DNA of 64,000 nucleotides from Fictibacillus arsenicus (lineage in GTDB: Bacteria > Bacillota > Bacilli > Bacillales > Fictibacillaceae), in assembly GCF_001999465.1 (NCBI RefSeq), contig NZ_MQMF01000002.1, positions 124,001-188,000 on the forward strand, written 5' to 3'. The translations under genes were made by a program, and so were the position numbers. Below, piece after piece: positions 41,010 to 49,916 of this stretch (the first letter of the stretch is position 1; each line of letters starts with the position of its first letter). The notes below the pieces were generated by a model. The model saw nothing but the letters and a program-made list of their open reading frames with translations. It was not told where the DNA came from and searched no databases.

Positions 41010-42548
41010 TTATACAGGATAAACTGGGTGCTTGCGTTCACTGAAAATCATTTCTTTGTTTTCATAGAAACTAAACCGGTTCTTAAGTTCGTCTCTAAGT
41101 GATGCAGGCGAAACGATATCATCAATGATCATTTCTGATGCAAGCTTGTAAATATCAATATGCTCTTTATATTCCTGCTGTTTTTGCTGGACGAATTGAA
41201 TTCGCTCTTTCACATCTTCAATCTCGTTAATTTTATTGGAATAAACCGCATTTACTGCTGCTTCTGGTCCCATGACGGCAATCTGCGCTGTCGGAAGCGC
41301 CAAACAGCAGTCCGGTTCAAAAGCAGGACCTGCCATTGCATAAAGGCCAGCACCATATGCTTTACGAACGATTACTGAGATTTTCGGAACCGTCACATCG
41401 CTCATCGCAGCTATCAATTTTGCTCCGTGTCTGATAATTCCTGCTCGCTCAACTTTTGTCCCAATCATGAAGCCAGGAACATCTGATAAGAAAAGAAGCG
41501 GAATGGAGAAAGCATCACAGAGAGTAATAAAACGTGCAGCTTTATCGGCTGAATCTACAAATAATACGCCGCCTTTCACCTTCGGCTGATTGGCAATAAT
41601 ACCAACAGGCTTTCCGTCAATACGTCCAAATCCTGTAACAATTTCTTGCGCGAACAGCTTTTTCATCTCAAAGAAGCTGCCTTCATCAATCAAACCATCA
41701 ATAAACTCGTACATATCAAAAGGAACGTTTTGATTTTCTGGAACAATCTCCTCTAGCTCTCTTCCTGCTTTTGGAGAAAGAGCTTCGGAAACCGGCGCTT
41801 TTTCTTTATAGTTGCTAGGAAAATAAGAAAGATAACGGCGAGCTTCTTCTATAGCTTCTGTCTCATCGAGAGCCAGAACATCACCGCATCCACTTATTGA
41901 ACAATGCATTCTTGCTCCGCCCATTTCTTCAAGAGTTACTTTTTCACCAATAACTTTTTCAGCCATTCGCGGACTTCCTAAATACATAGAAGCATTTTGG
42001 TCAACCATGATAACGACATCACAGAATGCTGGAATGTAAGCTCCGCCTGCAGCAGAAGGGCCAAATAAGATACAGATTTGAGGAATCATCCCAGACATTT
42101 TTACTTGGTTATAAAAGATTTTCCCTGCTCCGCGTCGGTTTGGAAACATGTCGATCTGATCAGTTATTCTTGCACCAGCTGAGTCAACAAGATACAGCAT
42201 AGGCACTTTAAGTTTTTGAGCCGTTTCTTGAATTCGGATTATTTTTTCTACAGTTCGAGCTCCCCAAGACCCCGCTTTTACTGTAGAATCATTTGCCATA
42301 ACACAAACTGTTTTTCCGCCAATCTTTCCGATAGCAGTAACAACACCATCTGCAGGAAGATCACCTGCTTGATTGTTGGCAAACTTGGCATCTTCTACTG
42401 TGTATTCACCATTATCAAATAATTGTTTTAGACGGTCACGGACGAACATTTTGTTTTGAGCACTGTTTTTTTCATGATACTTTTGTGCTCCTCCAGCTTC
42501 TATCTGTTCAATTTTCTCTTTTAGCTGATTTTCTAATTTTGCTACCAT
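41010..42548 (-). CDS. Acyl-CoA carboxylase carboxyltransferase subunit
   Basis: 512 aa, the length of propionyl/methylmalonyl-CoA carboxyltransferases (MmdA, PccB, YqjD). Both crotonase-like halves are present, with the CoA-binding GPSAAGGAYIPAFCD and GAKLIAAMSDVTVPKISVIVR-type regions and GGARMHCS. It transfers CO2 from carboxybiotin to an acyl-CoA. Substrate (propionyl-, methylcrotonyl- or another acyl-CoA) cannot be fixed by eye. It follows the biotin carrier and biotin carboxylase genes in one operon. Confidence 0.88.
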   Translation of the reverse strand: MVAKLENQLKEKIEQIEAGGAQKYHEKNSAQNKMFVRDRLKQLFDNGEYTVEDAKFANNQAGDLPADGVVTAIGKIGGKTVCVMANDSTVKAGSWGARTVEKIIRIQETAQKLKVPMLYLVDSAGARITDQIDMFPNRRGAGKIFYNQVKMSGMIPQICILFGPSAAGGAYIPAFCDVVIMVDQNASMYLGSPRMAEKVIGEKVTLEEMGGARMHCSISGCGDVLALDETEAIEEARRYLSYFPSNYKEKAPVSEALSPKAGRELEEIVPENQNVPFDMYEFIDGLIDEGSFFEMKKLFAQEIVTGFGRIDGKPVGIIANQPKVKGGVLFVDSADKAARFITLCDAFSIPLLFLSDVPGFMIGTKVERAGIIRHGAKLIAAMSDVTVPKISVIVRKAYGAGLYAMAGPAFEPDCCLALPTAQIAVMGPEAAVNAVYSNKINEIEDVKERIQFVQQKQQEYKEHIDIYKLASEMIIDDIVSPASLRDELKNRFSFYENKEMIFSERKHPVYPV

Positions 42549-42569
42549 CGTGTACCTCCTTCAAGAGAG

Positions 42570-42583
42570 TGAGCGCTCGCTCA
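42570..42583. promoter_or_regulatory. Perfect inverted repeat TGAGCG-CT-CGCTCA, possible operator
   Basis: A 6-2-6 perfect palindrome between the biotin carrier and carboxyltransferase genes, ten bases upstream of the latter's AGGAGG. A two-base loop makes a poor RNA hairpin, so a TetR-type operator is more plausible, but no regulator gene is nearby. Inference only. Confidence 0.35.
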
Positions 42584-42600
42584 GAATGTAGGCATAACTT

Positions 42601-42813
42601 TTATTTTAACGTAACGAGTACGTCTCCCTCATTTACAAAATCTCCAGATGCAAACTTGATGCTTTCTACTGTTCCTGCATCTGCAGCATCAACCGGAATC
42701 TCCATTTTCATAGATTCCAAAATAATAACAGTTTGTCCCGCTGTAATTTCTTCGCCTACACTAACTAATACTTGCCATACTGTTCCTGCCATAGATGCTG
42801 TAATTTCTTTCAT
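42601..42813 (-). CDS. Biotin carboxyl carrier protein, minimal single-domain
   Basis: 70 aa, a bare biotinyl domain. The biotinylated lysine is Lys36 in LESMKMEIP. It shuttles carboxyl groups between the biotin carboxylase and the carboxyltransferase on either side. Such short stand-alone carriers occur in Bacillaceae acyl-CoA carboxylase operons, separate from the larger AccB of fatty-acid synthesis. Confidence 0.93.
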   Translation of the reverse strand: MKEITASMAGTVWQVLVSVGEEITAGQTVIILESMKMEIPVDAADAGTVESIKFASGDFVNEGDVLVTLK

Positions 42814-42833
42814 GTTTCTCTCTCCTTTTTTGT

Positions 42834-44177
42834 TTACGGTTTACTTACTGATCTTTTGCTAAGGAAATCTGTTGTGTAGTTCCCTTTTCTGAATCCATCT
42901 TCTTCTAAAAGCTGCTGAAAAAGGGGTATGTTTGTTTTAAGCCCTTTAATCTGAATGCTGTCAAAGAAATGCTTTGCACTTTTTAGACATTCAGCACGAT
43001 TGGAATCGCTTACAATAATCTTCGCGATCATTGGATCATAAAAAGGTGTAACTTGGTTTCCGCTTTCATACCCTGTATCAATTCTCACGTTTTCCATCTC
43101 TGGCCATACCAATTCTTCAATATTACCTGGCGCTGGGAAGAAGGTAACTGGATCTTCAGCATACAGTCTGAATTCCATCGCATGCCCTTTGCTCACGATT
43201 TCATTTTGAGCAAGCGGCAAAGCTTCACCTTGTGCGATCTGAATCTGCCATCTGACTAAATCAAGCCCAGTAATACATTCTGTCACGGGATGCTCAACTT
43301 GAAGACGTGTATTCATTTCAAGGAAGTAGAAATCTCCGTTCTCACTTACAACAAACTCAACTGTTCCTGCATTCACATAATTAACAGCTTTTGCTGCTTC
43401 AACCGCAGCTTCTGTAATTTTCGAGCGCAGACTTTCAGTTAAAAAAGGTGAAGGAGATTCTTCTACCACTTTCTGATTTCGGCGCTGGATGCTGCAGTCG
43501 CGTTCAAAGAGGTGAACGATATTTCCATGTGTATCACCCATCACCTGAACTTCGATATGTCTTGCGTTTTCAATGCATTTCTCAATAAACATTCTTCCCG
43601 AGCCAAAATAGTTCTTTGCCCGCTGTTGCGAGGAAACGAAATGCTTATGAAGATCTTCTTTGTTTTCACATTTTACCATCCCGATTCCGCCACCCCCGCT
43701 GCTTGCTTTAAGCATTACAGGATAACCGATCTGTTCAGCTAGTTTCACGCCTTCTTCGACATCCTCGATCGGTTCGATAGTACCCGGAACGATAGGAACG
43801 CGTGCTTGCTGCATCGTTTTGCGTGCCATGATTTTGTCACCCATCCACTCGATCGTTTGAGGTGAGGGGCCAATAAATTTAATACCTGCTTCTTCTATTT
43901 TTTTAGCAAACTCGTCATTTTCAGATAGAAGGCCATACCCAGGGTGTACAGCATCCACTTTTAGCTCGATAGCGGCTTTTAAAATGGCATCACTTTGCAA
44001 ATAAGATTTGGCAACCGGTGACTCCCCAATATGTATTGCCTCATCAGCAGCCTTTACAAAAGGGAGGTCTTTGTCTGCATCAGAATAAACGGCAACTGTT
44101 TCAATATTCATTTCTTTACACGTTTGAATAATTCGTAGTGCAATTTCTCCACGGTTAGCGATTAAGATTTTTTTCAT
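42834..44177 (-). CDS. Biotin carboxylase subunit of acyl-CoA carboxylase
   Basis: 447 aa from ATG 44175-44177 (MKKILIANRGEIALRI), with AGGAGG six bases upstream; an earlier in-frame ATG is less likely. AccC family: HPGYGLLSEN, the Gly-rich KASSGGGGIGM loop and EMNTRLQVEHPVTE are intact. It carboxylates biotin using ATP and bicarbonate. As the first of three genes with the carrier and carboxyltransferase it belongs to a catabolic or anaplerotic acyl-CoA carboxylase, probably not the acetyl-CoA enzyme. Confidence 0.9.
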   Translation of the reverse strand: MKKILIANRGEIALRIIQTCKEMNIETVAVYSDADKDLPFVKAADEAIHIGESPVAKSYLQSDAILKAAIELKVDAVHPGYGLLSENDEFAKKIEEAGIKFIGPSPQTIEWMGDKIMARKTMQQARVPIVPGTIEPIEDVEEGVKLAEQIGYPVMLKASSGGGGIGMVKCENKEDLHKHFVSSQQRAKNYFGSGRMFIEKCIENARHIEVQVMGDTHGNIVHLFERDCSIQRRNQKVVEESPSPFLTESLRSKITEAAVEAAKAVNYVNAGTVEFVVSENGDFYFLEMNTRLQVEHPVTECITGLDLVRWQIQIAQGEALPLAQNEIVSKGHAMEFRLYAEDPVTFFPAPGNIEELVWPEMENVRIDTGYESGNQVTPFYDPMIAKIIVSDSNRAECLKSAKHFFDSIQIKGLKTNIPLFQQLLEEDGFRKGNYTTDFLSKRSVSKP

Positions 44178-44343
44178 GTTAATCCTCCTTCCTGTTGTCA
44201 ACATTACCTTTTTCGACAAAAAGGCTTTTTTTCCTTTTTTGAAAGCGCAAACTAAACGAATATTTTATTTTTAAAGAATTTTTAGCCTAATTAGTATATA
44301 CTATAAGTATAGAGAAAAGTACAGAATGACTGGGGGAGAGAAG

Positions 44344-44823
44344 ATGTTTCAATATGAAGTTAAGAAATTATTAGTTAACTATAAAACATTGGAAGAGTTT
44401 AAACAGTTCAAAGAATATGGTGTACAAGAACTGTCAATGCTCGAGGACCTTCAAGAAAATATGATCGAAAACGACAGCGAGTCCCCTTTCTATGGAATTT
44501 ATTACGGTGATAAGTTAGTCGCACGAATGAGTTTATATCAGATTGAAGCGGCATATGATCAATATTTTGATCCACCTCAAGATTATTTGGAGCTCTGGAA
44601 ACTGGAAGTGCTTCCGCATTACCAGACAAAAGGACTTGGAAGAGCACTTGTGGAGTTTGCCAAAACGTTTAATTTGCCTATCAAAACCAACGGAAGACAG
44701 CAATCAGGCAGCTTTTGGGAGAAGATGGGATTTGAGGCAGTAACATATAATCAAGACCGTGACCGCGGACAAAACCCTTATGTATGGTATCCATCTGGAG
44801 TAAGTGAACAGAGACTTGCATAA
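44344..44823 (+). CDS. ylbP: GNAT-family N-acetyltransferase YlbP
   Basis: 159 aa. GNAT fold with LELWKLEVLPHYQTKGLGRALVEFAK (acetyl-CoA motif A) and FWEKMGFEAV. I use ATG 44344, which has GGGGGAGAG just before it, over an in-frame ATG six codons upstream. Substrate is unknown. The very well conserved SPFYGIYYGDKLVARMSLYQ segment matches YlbP. It is divergent from the carboxylase operon. Confidence 0.9.
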   Translation: MFQYEVKKLLVNYKTLEEFKQFKEYGVQELSMLEDLQENMIENDSESPFYGIYYGDKLVARMSLYQIEAAYDQYFDPPQDYLELWKLEVLPHYQTKGLGRALVEFAKTFNLPIKTNGRQQSGSFWEKMGFEAVTYNQDRDRGQNPYVWYPSGVSEQRLA

Positions 44824-44828
44824 AATGC

Positions 44829-44857
44829 AAAAAAGATGGCATATGCCATCTTTTTTT
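44829..44857. terminator. Bidirectional terminator between ylbP and gerR
   Basis: AAAAAGATGGC / GCCATCTTTTT with loop ATAT, T runs on both sides. It serves the convergent genes ylbP (plus) and gerR (minus). Confidence 0.93.
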
Positions 44858-45425
44858 AATTTCTAACAGGTACTTCCGTCATTTTTCTTGCTCTTTCCAT
44901 GAGCTGCAGTATTTCTTTATAATCACGGCAAACAGATTCATAATCTTTATTAATCTTATCCAGTTTATTTTTTAGTGAGCCGTTTTCTTTTTTCATATGC
45001 TGCAGTCTTGAAAGCAGGGCTTTGTTTTCTGCTTCTAAATTTTTTGCGGATGGCCCTTCTGATTGAAGCTGCTGTAAAAATAAAATGATTTCATTCAGTG
45101 AGAGACTATTCTCTCCTTCATTTCTGCTGTAGACATCTGTATTGAAAGAAAATGAATTATCACCGGATTGTGAAACTAGCTGTTTACCTTTTCTCTTGTT
45201 GCGTTCTTTGCGAACCTTTTTCGCTTCTGCAATCGCCTTTTCATATTGTTTACGTATTAGTGAGTTCCATCTAAAACCGCAGGCGGCAGGAGTTCTTGAT
45301 AATTTCTCTCCCACTTCCTCAAACGCAACAAGCTGTGTACTGCCTTCACGTATGTGCCTTAGTGTAACTTCTGCAAGAATCGCATCTTCGTCTTTTGTCC
45401 AGGCATCCTGGCGCAAATTGGTCAT
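44856..45425 (-). CDS. gerR: RsfA/GerR-family sporulation transcription factor (YlbO)
   Basis: 189 aa. An N-terminal Myb-like helix-turn-helix ([33 protein letters not shown]) and a C-terminal coiled coil (about residues 115-180). B. subtilis GerR (YlbO) represses or activates mother-cell sigma-E genes; RsfA is a forespore paralogue. Position between rpmF and ylbP supports GerR. Regulation by sigma-E is expected, but I did not find a convincing promoter. Confidence 0.85.
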   Translation of the reverse strand: MTNLRQDAWTKDEDAILAEVTLRHIREGSTQLVAFEEVGEKLSRTPAACGFRWNSLIRKQYEKAIAEAKKVRKERNKRKGKQLVSQSGDNSFSFNTDVYSRNEGENSLSLNEIILFLQQLQSEGPSAKNLEAENKALLSRLQHMKKENGSLKNKLDKINKDYESVCRDYKEILQLMERARKMTEVPVRN

Positions 45426-45559
45426 TATGATCCCCCCATTTTAGTGGTTTGTAATATGAATATGCTAGTGCTAGAAAAGATAGACTTTTTATTCTACTAA
45501 AATAGGGGGAAGTTTATTTTTAAAGGCTGTTTTCTTAACCTATTTTGCTGCTAGATGAT

Positions 45560-45750
45560 GTTGATTTCCGCTCCAGGATGCTCGCTTCCCGCGGGGCGTG
45601 CGGTGAGCCCCCTAGGCTATTCAAGCCTGTCGTGGTCTCACCTGTCCCGCTAATCCCGCAGGACAAGGAAGGCTTCGACAGCGTTACATCGCACGAAGAA
45701 AATATGATTTTCATTTTCGAGGAGTCTCACACCTTTCGCTCCAATCAATT
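45560..45750 (+). repeat. Palindromic intergenic repeat, copy 7 (forward, with 60-bp internal module)
   Basis: 191 bp including an insertion of exactly 60 bp (45661-45720) between CCCGCA and GGAGTCTC. Ends GTTGATT and AATCAAT. Apical stem is AGGCT-ATTCA-AGCCT. GGCTGTTTTC at 45525-45534 precedes it, as in copies 1 and 9. The inserted module holds its own hairpins (CTTCG...CGAAG and GAAAAT-ATG-ATTTTC). Confidence 0.88.
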
Positions 45751-45776
45751 ATTCAAAGATGTTTATTCACAATCTT

Positions 45777-46547
45777 TTAGATTTTAGCCTTCTTTAAGAA
45801 AGCCTCTACTCTTCTATGATGTTCATCAGAAGCCCAGAGCTTTGCACATCTTCTTATTTCATGCTGCACATTTTGCTTAATTTTCTGCTGGTCAAGCCTA
45901 CTTAGCTGCAGGGTTTTATATGAAGTGATGACACTAAGAGGCTGAGCCGTGTATCTCTTTAAATAACGTTCTGTTTCCTTTTTACTGCTTCCTTTAATTA
46001 CATATTGTAAGAATCCGAGGTCCATTCCCTGTTTAGCTGTAACTGGAGAGGAACTATAGAGAAGATCCATTGCTTCCGGCTGACCAATTCTTTCTAAGAG
46101 ATAACTGCCTCCACCCCAGCCAGTTGTAATTCCAAGTTTGCCCTGTATAAAACCAACTTTTGATTCAGCCCGCGCTAGTCTGATATCACAAGCAGCAGCA
46201 ATCTCACAGCCTCCGCCAACAGCTGACCCATTTATTAGAGCTGCTGTTGGTTTCGGAAAGAAAAAGATTTTATCCAGTACATCTCCCATTTTAGAGAGCA
46301 TCCCAAATGCTTCTTCTTCTGTTTTTAATGAGTGAAAAGCACTTAGATCCCCGCCGGAACAAAAAGCTTTTGATCCTGCTCCCGTAATAATCAGTACTTT
46401 TACATCATCATCCATTTTTGCTGTATTCAAAAGTGCTGATAGTTTTTCCATCACTTCAAAATTAATTGCATTTCTTACGGAAGGCCGGTTTATCGTTATC
46501 CATCCTATATTATTTGCTTTATGCCAAAGTACAGTCTGCTCACTCAT
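45777..46547 (-). CDS. Crotonase-family protein (enoyl-CoA hydratase/decarboxylase-like)
   Basis: 256 aa, full crotonase fold. Oxyanion-hole segments FCSGGDLSA and NGSAVGGGCE are present and Glu115 matches the first catalytic Glu of enoyl-CoA hydratase. The second catalytic Glu is replaced: an ungapped alignment of FIQGKLGITTGWGG with the usual GLPEVGLGLIPGWGG puts Gln135 there. The GIT-x-GWGG pattern resembles ethylmalonyl-CoA decarboxylase (ECHDC1). It is therefore probably not a standard hydratase; a decarboxylase or repair role is possible. Confidence 0.8.
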   Translation of the reverse strand: MSEQTVLWHKANNIGWITINRPSVRNAINFEVMEKLSALLNTAKMDDDVKVLIITGAGSKAFCSGGDLSAFHSLKTEEEAFGMLSKMGDVLDKIFFFPKPTAALINGSAVGGGCEIAAACDIRLARAESKVGFIQGKLGITTGWGGGSYLLERIGQPEAMDLLYSSSPVTAKQGMDLGFLQYVIKGSSKKETERYLKRYTAQPLSVITSYKTLQLSRLDQQKIKQNVQHEIRRCAKLWASDEHHRRVEAFLKKAKI

Positions 46548-46589
46548 TTTTACACCTCCAAAAGAAAGCGCTTCTTTTTATGTATATGA

Positions 46590-46620
46590 AAAAACAGGAA
46601 GCATAAGGCTTCCTGTTTTT
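46590..46620 (-). terminator. Terminator of rpmF
   Basis: AAAAACAGGAAGC / GCTTCCTGTTTTT perfect stem with a short loop, located directly after the rpmF stop and upstream of the crotonase gene. Confidence 0.92.
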
Positions 46621-46622
46621 CA

Positions 46623-46796
46623 TTACTTGCTAACTACTTCTTTTCCTTTGTAAGATCCACACTCACGACAAACACGGTGAGATAACTTGTATTCTCCGCA
46701 CTGTGGACACTTTACCATACCAGGCATGGAAAGCTTATAGTGTGTACGACGCTTCGCTTGGCGAGTTTGTGATGTTCTGCGAAAAGGTACTGCCAT
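46623..46796 (-). CDS. rpmF: 50S ribosomal protein L32
   Basis: 57 aa, [20 protein letters not shown] start. A zinc-ribbon with Cys30, Cys33, Cys43 and Cys46 (CPQC, CREC) marks the zinc-binding form of L32. A strong GGAGG lies eight bases before the ATG. It follows ylbN, the usual yceD-rpmF pair. Confidence 0.98.
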   Translation of the reverse strand: MAVPFRRTSQTRQAKRRTHYKLSMPGMVKCPQCGEYKLSHRVCRECGSYKGKEVVSK

Positions 46797-46847
46797 TTTG
46801 TATCCACCTCCTTAAAGGTCTTGAAAGAATCATTATAACCTATTCTT

Positions 46848-47366
46848 TCATTCATTGTCTTTGTCAAAAAAATTAGCCAGACCAGCCAATCTCGGGTCAA
46901 CCCGGTTTTGACGGTCTTCATCCGTTATCCTTTGCCATCCTTTTCCCTCTTTGGGAGCAGGACCATCTGTGACATCTCCAGCCGTTATTTTCAGCGGCTT
47001 TTCAAGCAGAATATGCTCTTCGATGACAGGGAGAAGATCAACGTAATGTCCTTCGACTTTATGAAGGCTTTCTTCATCTTCAAATTCCGTGTAATTCGGG
47101 TCGAAAATGAAAATTTCCGTCGTTTTTACCGAAAATGGAAATTCCACATCCACCAATGTGCTTGCACAAGGAAGCACCATTTTTCCTTTTATGGTCAAAT
47201 AAAAAGTGGCTTTTTGTTGAGTAACATCTGCATGTCCTTCTACGTAAACAGGATCAATGCTTCTGATCTCCGGGTCTTTTTCCATCACACCGCTCGCATC
47301 AACATTTTGTTCAAACGTTAACGGTTTACGGTAAAAATTCTTTAATTCCTGTAGTGACCATTTCAT
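46848..47366 (-). CDS. ylbN: YceD/DUF177 family protein YlbN
   Basis: 172 aa. Typical DUF177 features: VEGHADVTQQKATFYLTIKGKMVLPCASTLVDV and the C-terminal WQRITDE and RVDPRLAGLANFFDKDN. Members precede rpmF in many bacteria and are linked to 23S rRNA or ribosome assembly. Cotranscribed with rpmF. Confidence 0.92.
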   Translation of the reverse strand: MKWSLQELKNFYRKPLTFEQNVDASGVMEKDPEIRSIDPVYVEGHADVTQQKATFYLTIKGKMVLPCASTLVDVEFPFSVKTTEIFIFDPNYTEFEDEESLHKVEGHYVDLLPVIEEHILLEKPLKITAGDVTDGPAPKEGKGWQRITDEDRQNRVDPRLAGLANFFDKDNE

Positions 47367-47518
47367 GTCTTTATCACCTCAAGGCAACAGTAGTAATTAT
47401 ATCGGTCAAAATATAAAATGTCAATATTATATCTTTACAGTGATGCTTTTGATTTTAAACTGTTTTTAGTACAATGTAAACGTAAAAGATTCAAGGTCTG
47501 TTAAAGGGAGTGGAAATA

Positions 47519-48724
47519 TTGAGAGCTACCGGTGTTGTTGTAGAATATAACCCTTTTCACAATGGTCATTATTATCATTTGCAGGAATCCAGGAATATAA
47601 CACAAGCTGACTGTATTATCGCGGTTATGAGCGGAAATTTTCTTCAGCGCGGGGAACCTGCTCTTCTTTCTAAATGGAAAAGAACGAAAATGGCTCTTTT
47701 AGGAGGCGCTGATCTTGTGATTGAGCTTCCTTATGCTTATGCCACAAGCCACGCACCACGGTTTGCTTTCGGAAGCATCTTTTTGCTTCAGGCTGCAGGT
47801 GCTGATTCCTTCTGTTTTGGGAGTGAATCTGGCAATGTCTCGGTTTTTCATGAAACGCTTGATTTAGCAAATTCTCAAGACCAAGATTACCAAGCAAATG
47901 TAAGCGAATATATGTCACAAGGCTTTTCCTATCCTTCAGCTGCTGCCAAAGCTTATGGACAGCTTAATATACCACTGACCCTTGACCTCAGCAAGCCAAA
48001 TAATATATTAGGGTATGAATACATACGTGCAAGCCGGGAACTAGGTTCAGCCATAAAGCCGTTTACTATAAAACGAAAAAATGCGGATTATCATGATGTT
48101 GTTCTAGGAAAAGGAGACATCGCAAGTGCAACTGCTATCCGGGAAGCTGTATTCTCTCATGATATTGAAAAGGCCGCTAGCTATATGCCTGCTTTCACCT
48201 TTGACTTAGTTAAAGAAGAAAAACAGAATAAGGGTGCTTTGATGAACTGGGAACGTTTTTACCCGTTGCTTCGTTATCAACTATTATCTTCAAGTCCTTG
48301 TGAATTAAACAGGTTTTATGAAGTGGAAGAAGGATTAGAAAATAGAATGATCGAGGCAATGAAGGAATCTGAAAGCTTTCAATCGTTCATGACCCGGTTG
48401 AAAACAAAGCGATATACATGGACAAGACTGCAGCGAGCATGTCTTCATGTGCTGAATAAGATTCAGAAAGATGATATGCATCGTATATTGGATGCCCCTC
48501 CTGCATACCTGCGAATCTTAGGGATGACAGAAACAGGACGGGAATATCTCGGTTCAGTGAAAAAATCTTTAGAACTGCCTTTGGTGACGACGGTCTCGAA
48601 ACATGATTTTGAAGGTTTAAAGATGGAGGCGAAAACTTCCCTTGTATATGCTCAAGGAGCATCATTAAACAGGCTAGATGCCGAGAAGGAAGAGTATAAT
48701 ACTCCGCCGGTGATGGTGAAGTAA
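47519..48724 (+). CDS. tmcAL: tRNA(Met) cytidine acetate ligase TmcAL (YlbM)
   Basis: 401 aa from a TTG (47519-47521) that gives MRATGVVVEYNPFHNGHYYH, matching the family; GGGAG lies eight bases upstream. A GTG three codons earlier overlaps that site. The HNGH motif is the HIGH-type nucleotidyltransferase signature. TmcAL makes ac4C34 in elongator tRNA-Met using acetate and ATP. It is divergent from ylbN-rpmF. Confidence 0.93.
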   Translation: MRATGVVVEYNPFHNGHYYHLQESRNITQADCIIAVMSGNFLQRGEPALLSKWKRTKMALLGGADLVIELPYAYATSHAPRFAFGSIFLLQAAGADSFCFGSESGNVSVFHETLDLANSQDQDYQANVSEYMSQGFSYPSAAAKAYGQLNIPLTLDLSKPNNILGYEYIRASRELGSAIKPFTIKRKNADYHDVVLGKGDIASATAIREAVFSHDIEKAASYMPAFTFDLVKEEKQNKGALMNWERFYPLLRYQLLSSSPCELNRFYEVEEGLENRMIEAMKESESFQSFMTRLKTKRYTWTRLQRACLHVLNKIQKDDMHRILDAPPAYLRILGMTETGREYLGSVKKSLELPLVTTVSKHDFEGLKMEAKTSLVYAQGASLNRLDAEKEEYNTPPVMVK

Positions 48725-48823
48725 TATCGCTCATAAATTTCTTATGGCGTTCGTTTAGCTAGGATAAATCCTGCTAAACGAGCTACTTATTCTTTTATAC
48801 GATTAAAAAACCCCAATAACAAT

Positions 48824-48868
48824 AAAAAAGGATGCAGTTCCCATCAAATCGAACCCTGCATCCTTTTT
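48824..48868. terminator. Bidirectional terminator between tmcAL and ylbL
   Basis: AAAAAAGGATGCAG ... CTGCATCCTTTTTT with T runs on both strands, between the convergent genes tmcAL and ylbL. A second hairpin at 48752-48780 (TCGTTTAGC ... GCTAAACGA) follows the tmcAL stop. Confidence 0.9.
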
Positions 48869-48872
48869 TTAA

Positions 48873-49916
48873 TTAAAGCTTCTCCAAATACTCCAAAGCA
48901 TCATCTAAAGTCTTTACTGGCACGATCTTCATCTTCGAACCGATGTCCTTTTGCGCTTTAACAGCATCACGATAGTTGTTGGCTTCAACAGGCGCAAAGA
49001 ATATTTCTGCTCCGGCATCGTCAGCAGCTACTATCTTCTGCTGAATCCCTCCAATTGGACCTACGTTTCTCTGAAGGTCCATCGTGCCTGTTCCAGCAAT
49101 TTTTTTGCCATGAGTTAAATCTTCTTTTGTAAGCTGATCTAAGATTTCAAGAGTAAACATAAGACCAGCAGACGGTCCTCCGATCTGAGAAGTGTCAATT
49201 TTAACTATAGGATTCGTTACGATTGATACATCTGCTACAGGTGAAGTGATTCCAAGTCCTGCTTTTGGACCCTCATCTTGCACATACTTTTTTGGAAACT
49301 CTTCAATGTTTAAAGCGACTCTCATCTTTTTGTCACCGCGTAAAATAGTCAGGTCTACTTTGTCCCCTGCTTTTTTCGGACTTAACACTTCTAAAAGTTT
49401 TTTAGTTTCCATAACAGGTTTATGGTCAACTGCTACTATCTTATCTCCAACTTTTAATTTTTCTTCTGCTGGCATCCCAGACATGATTCCAGTCACATAC
49501 ACACCATGATATTCTATGTCGACTTTCTTTCCTGCTTCTTGATAAGCAACAATGGTTGCAGCATGCTGAGAATCTTCCATCATTTGCAGCTGTCTCTGGT
49601 TATATTCCTCATCTGTTTCATCTTCGCTTCTGATTTGATCTGCAGGTATTACTTCTCGGTAATCGCTGAATTTTGCCCATATGTACTGTGGTATATTTGC
49701 TGTTCCGACCGATACGGTTGTAAGCATAAAGACCCCTTCATCTTCATCACCATCTTCTACATGGATGATCGGATCCAGCTCCCTTGCATCTCCAGGAGAA
49801 GTAATGTAGTAAGGAAGAGGATAAAAAGCGATGAATGCAAATGCGATTAAAAACAAGATTACAAACTTATTTTGCGAGAAAAAATTTTTCTTCTTCTCTT
49901 CTCTATTGATGGTCAT
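48873..49916 (-). CDS. ylbL: Lon-like membrane serine protease YlbL (PDZ + S16)
   Basis: 347 aa. An N-terminal membrane anchor (residues ~15-37), a PDZ domain (~135-205) and a Lon-type S16 protease domain with the Ser249 (GGPSAGL) and Lys294 (IQQKI) dyad. In B. subtilis, YlbL and CtpA remove the division inhibitor YneA after DNA damage. The N terminus overlaps ylbK by 14 bases. Confidence 0.93.
   Translation of the reverse strand: MTINREEKKKNFFSQNKFVILFLIAFAFIAFYPLPYYITSPGDARELDPIIHVEDGDEDEGVFMLTTVSVGTANIPQYIWAKFSDYREVIPADQIRSEDETDEEYNQRQLQMMEDSQHAATIVAYQEAGKKVDIEYHGVYVTGIMSGMPAEEKLKVGDKIVAVDHKPVMETKKLLEVLSPKKAGDKVDLTILRGDKKMRVALNIEEFPKKYVQDEGPKAGLGITSPVADVSIVTNPIVKIDTSQIGGPSAGLMFTLEILDQLTKEDLTHGKKIAGTGTMDLQRNVGPIGGIQQKIVAADDAGAEIFFAPVEANNYRDAVKAQKDIGSKMKIVPVKTLDDALEYLEKL

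Noticed and set aside
48752-48780. Hairpin TCGTTTAGC ... GCTAAACGA after tmcAL as the main terminator
   Set aside because: It lacks a proper U tract; the hairpin at 48824-48868 is a far better terminator.
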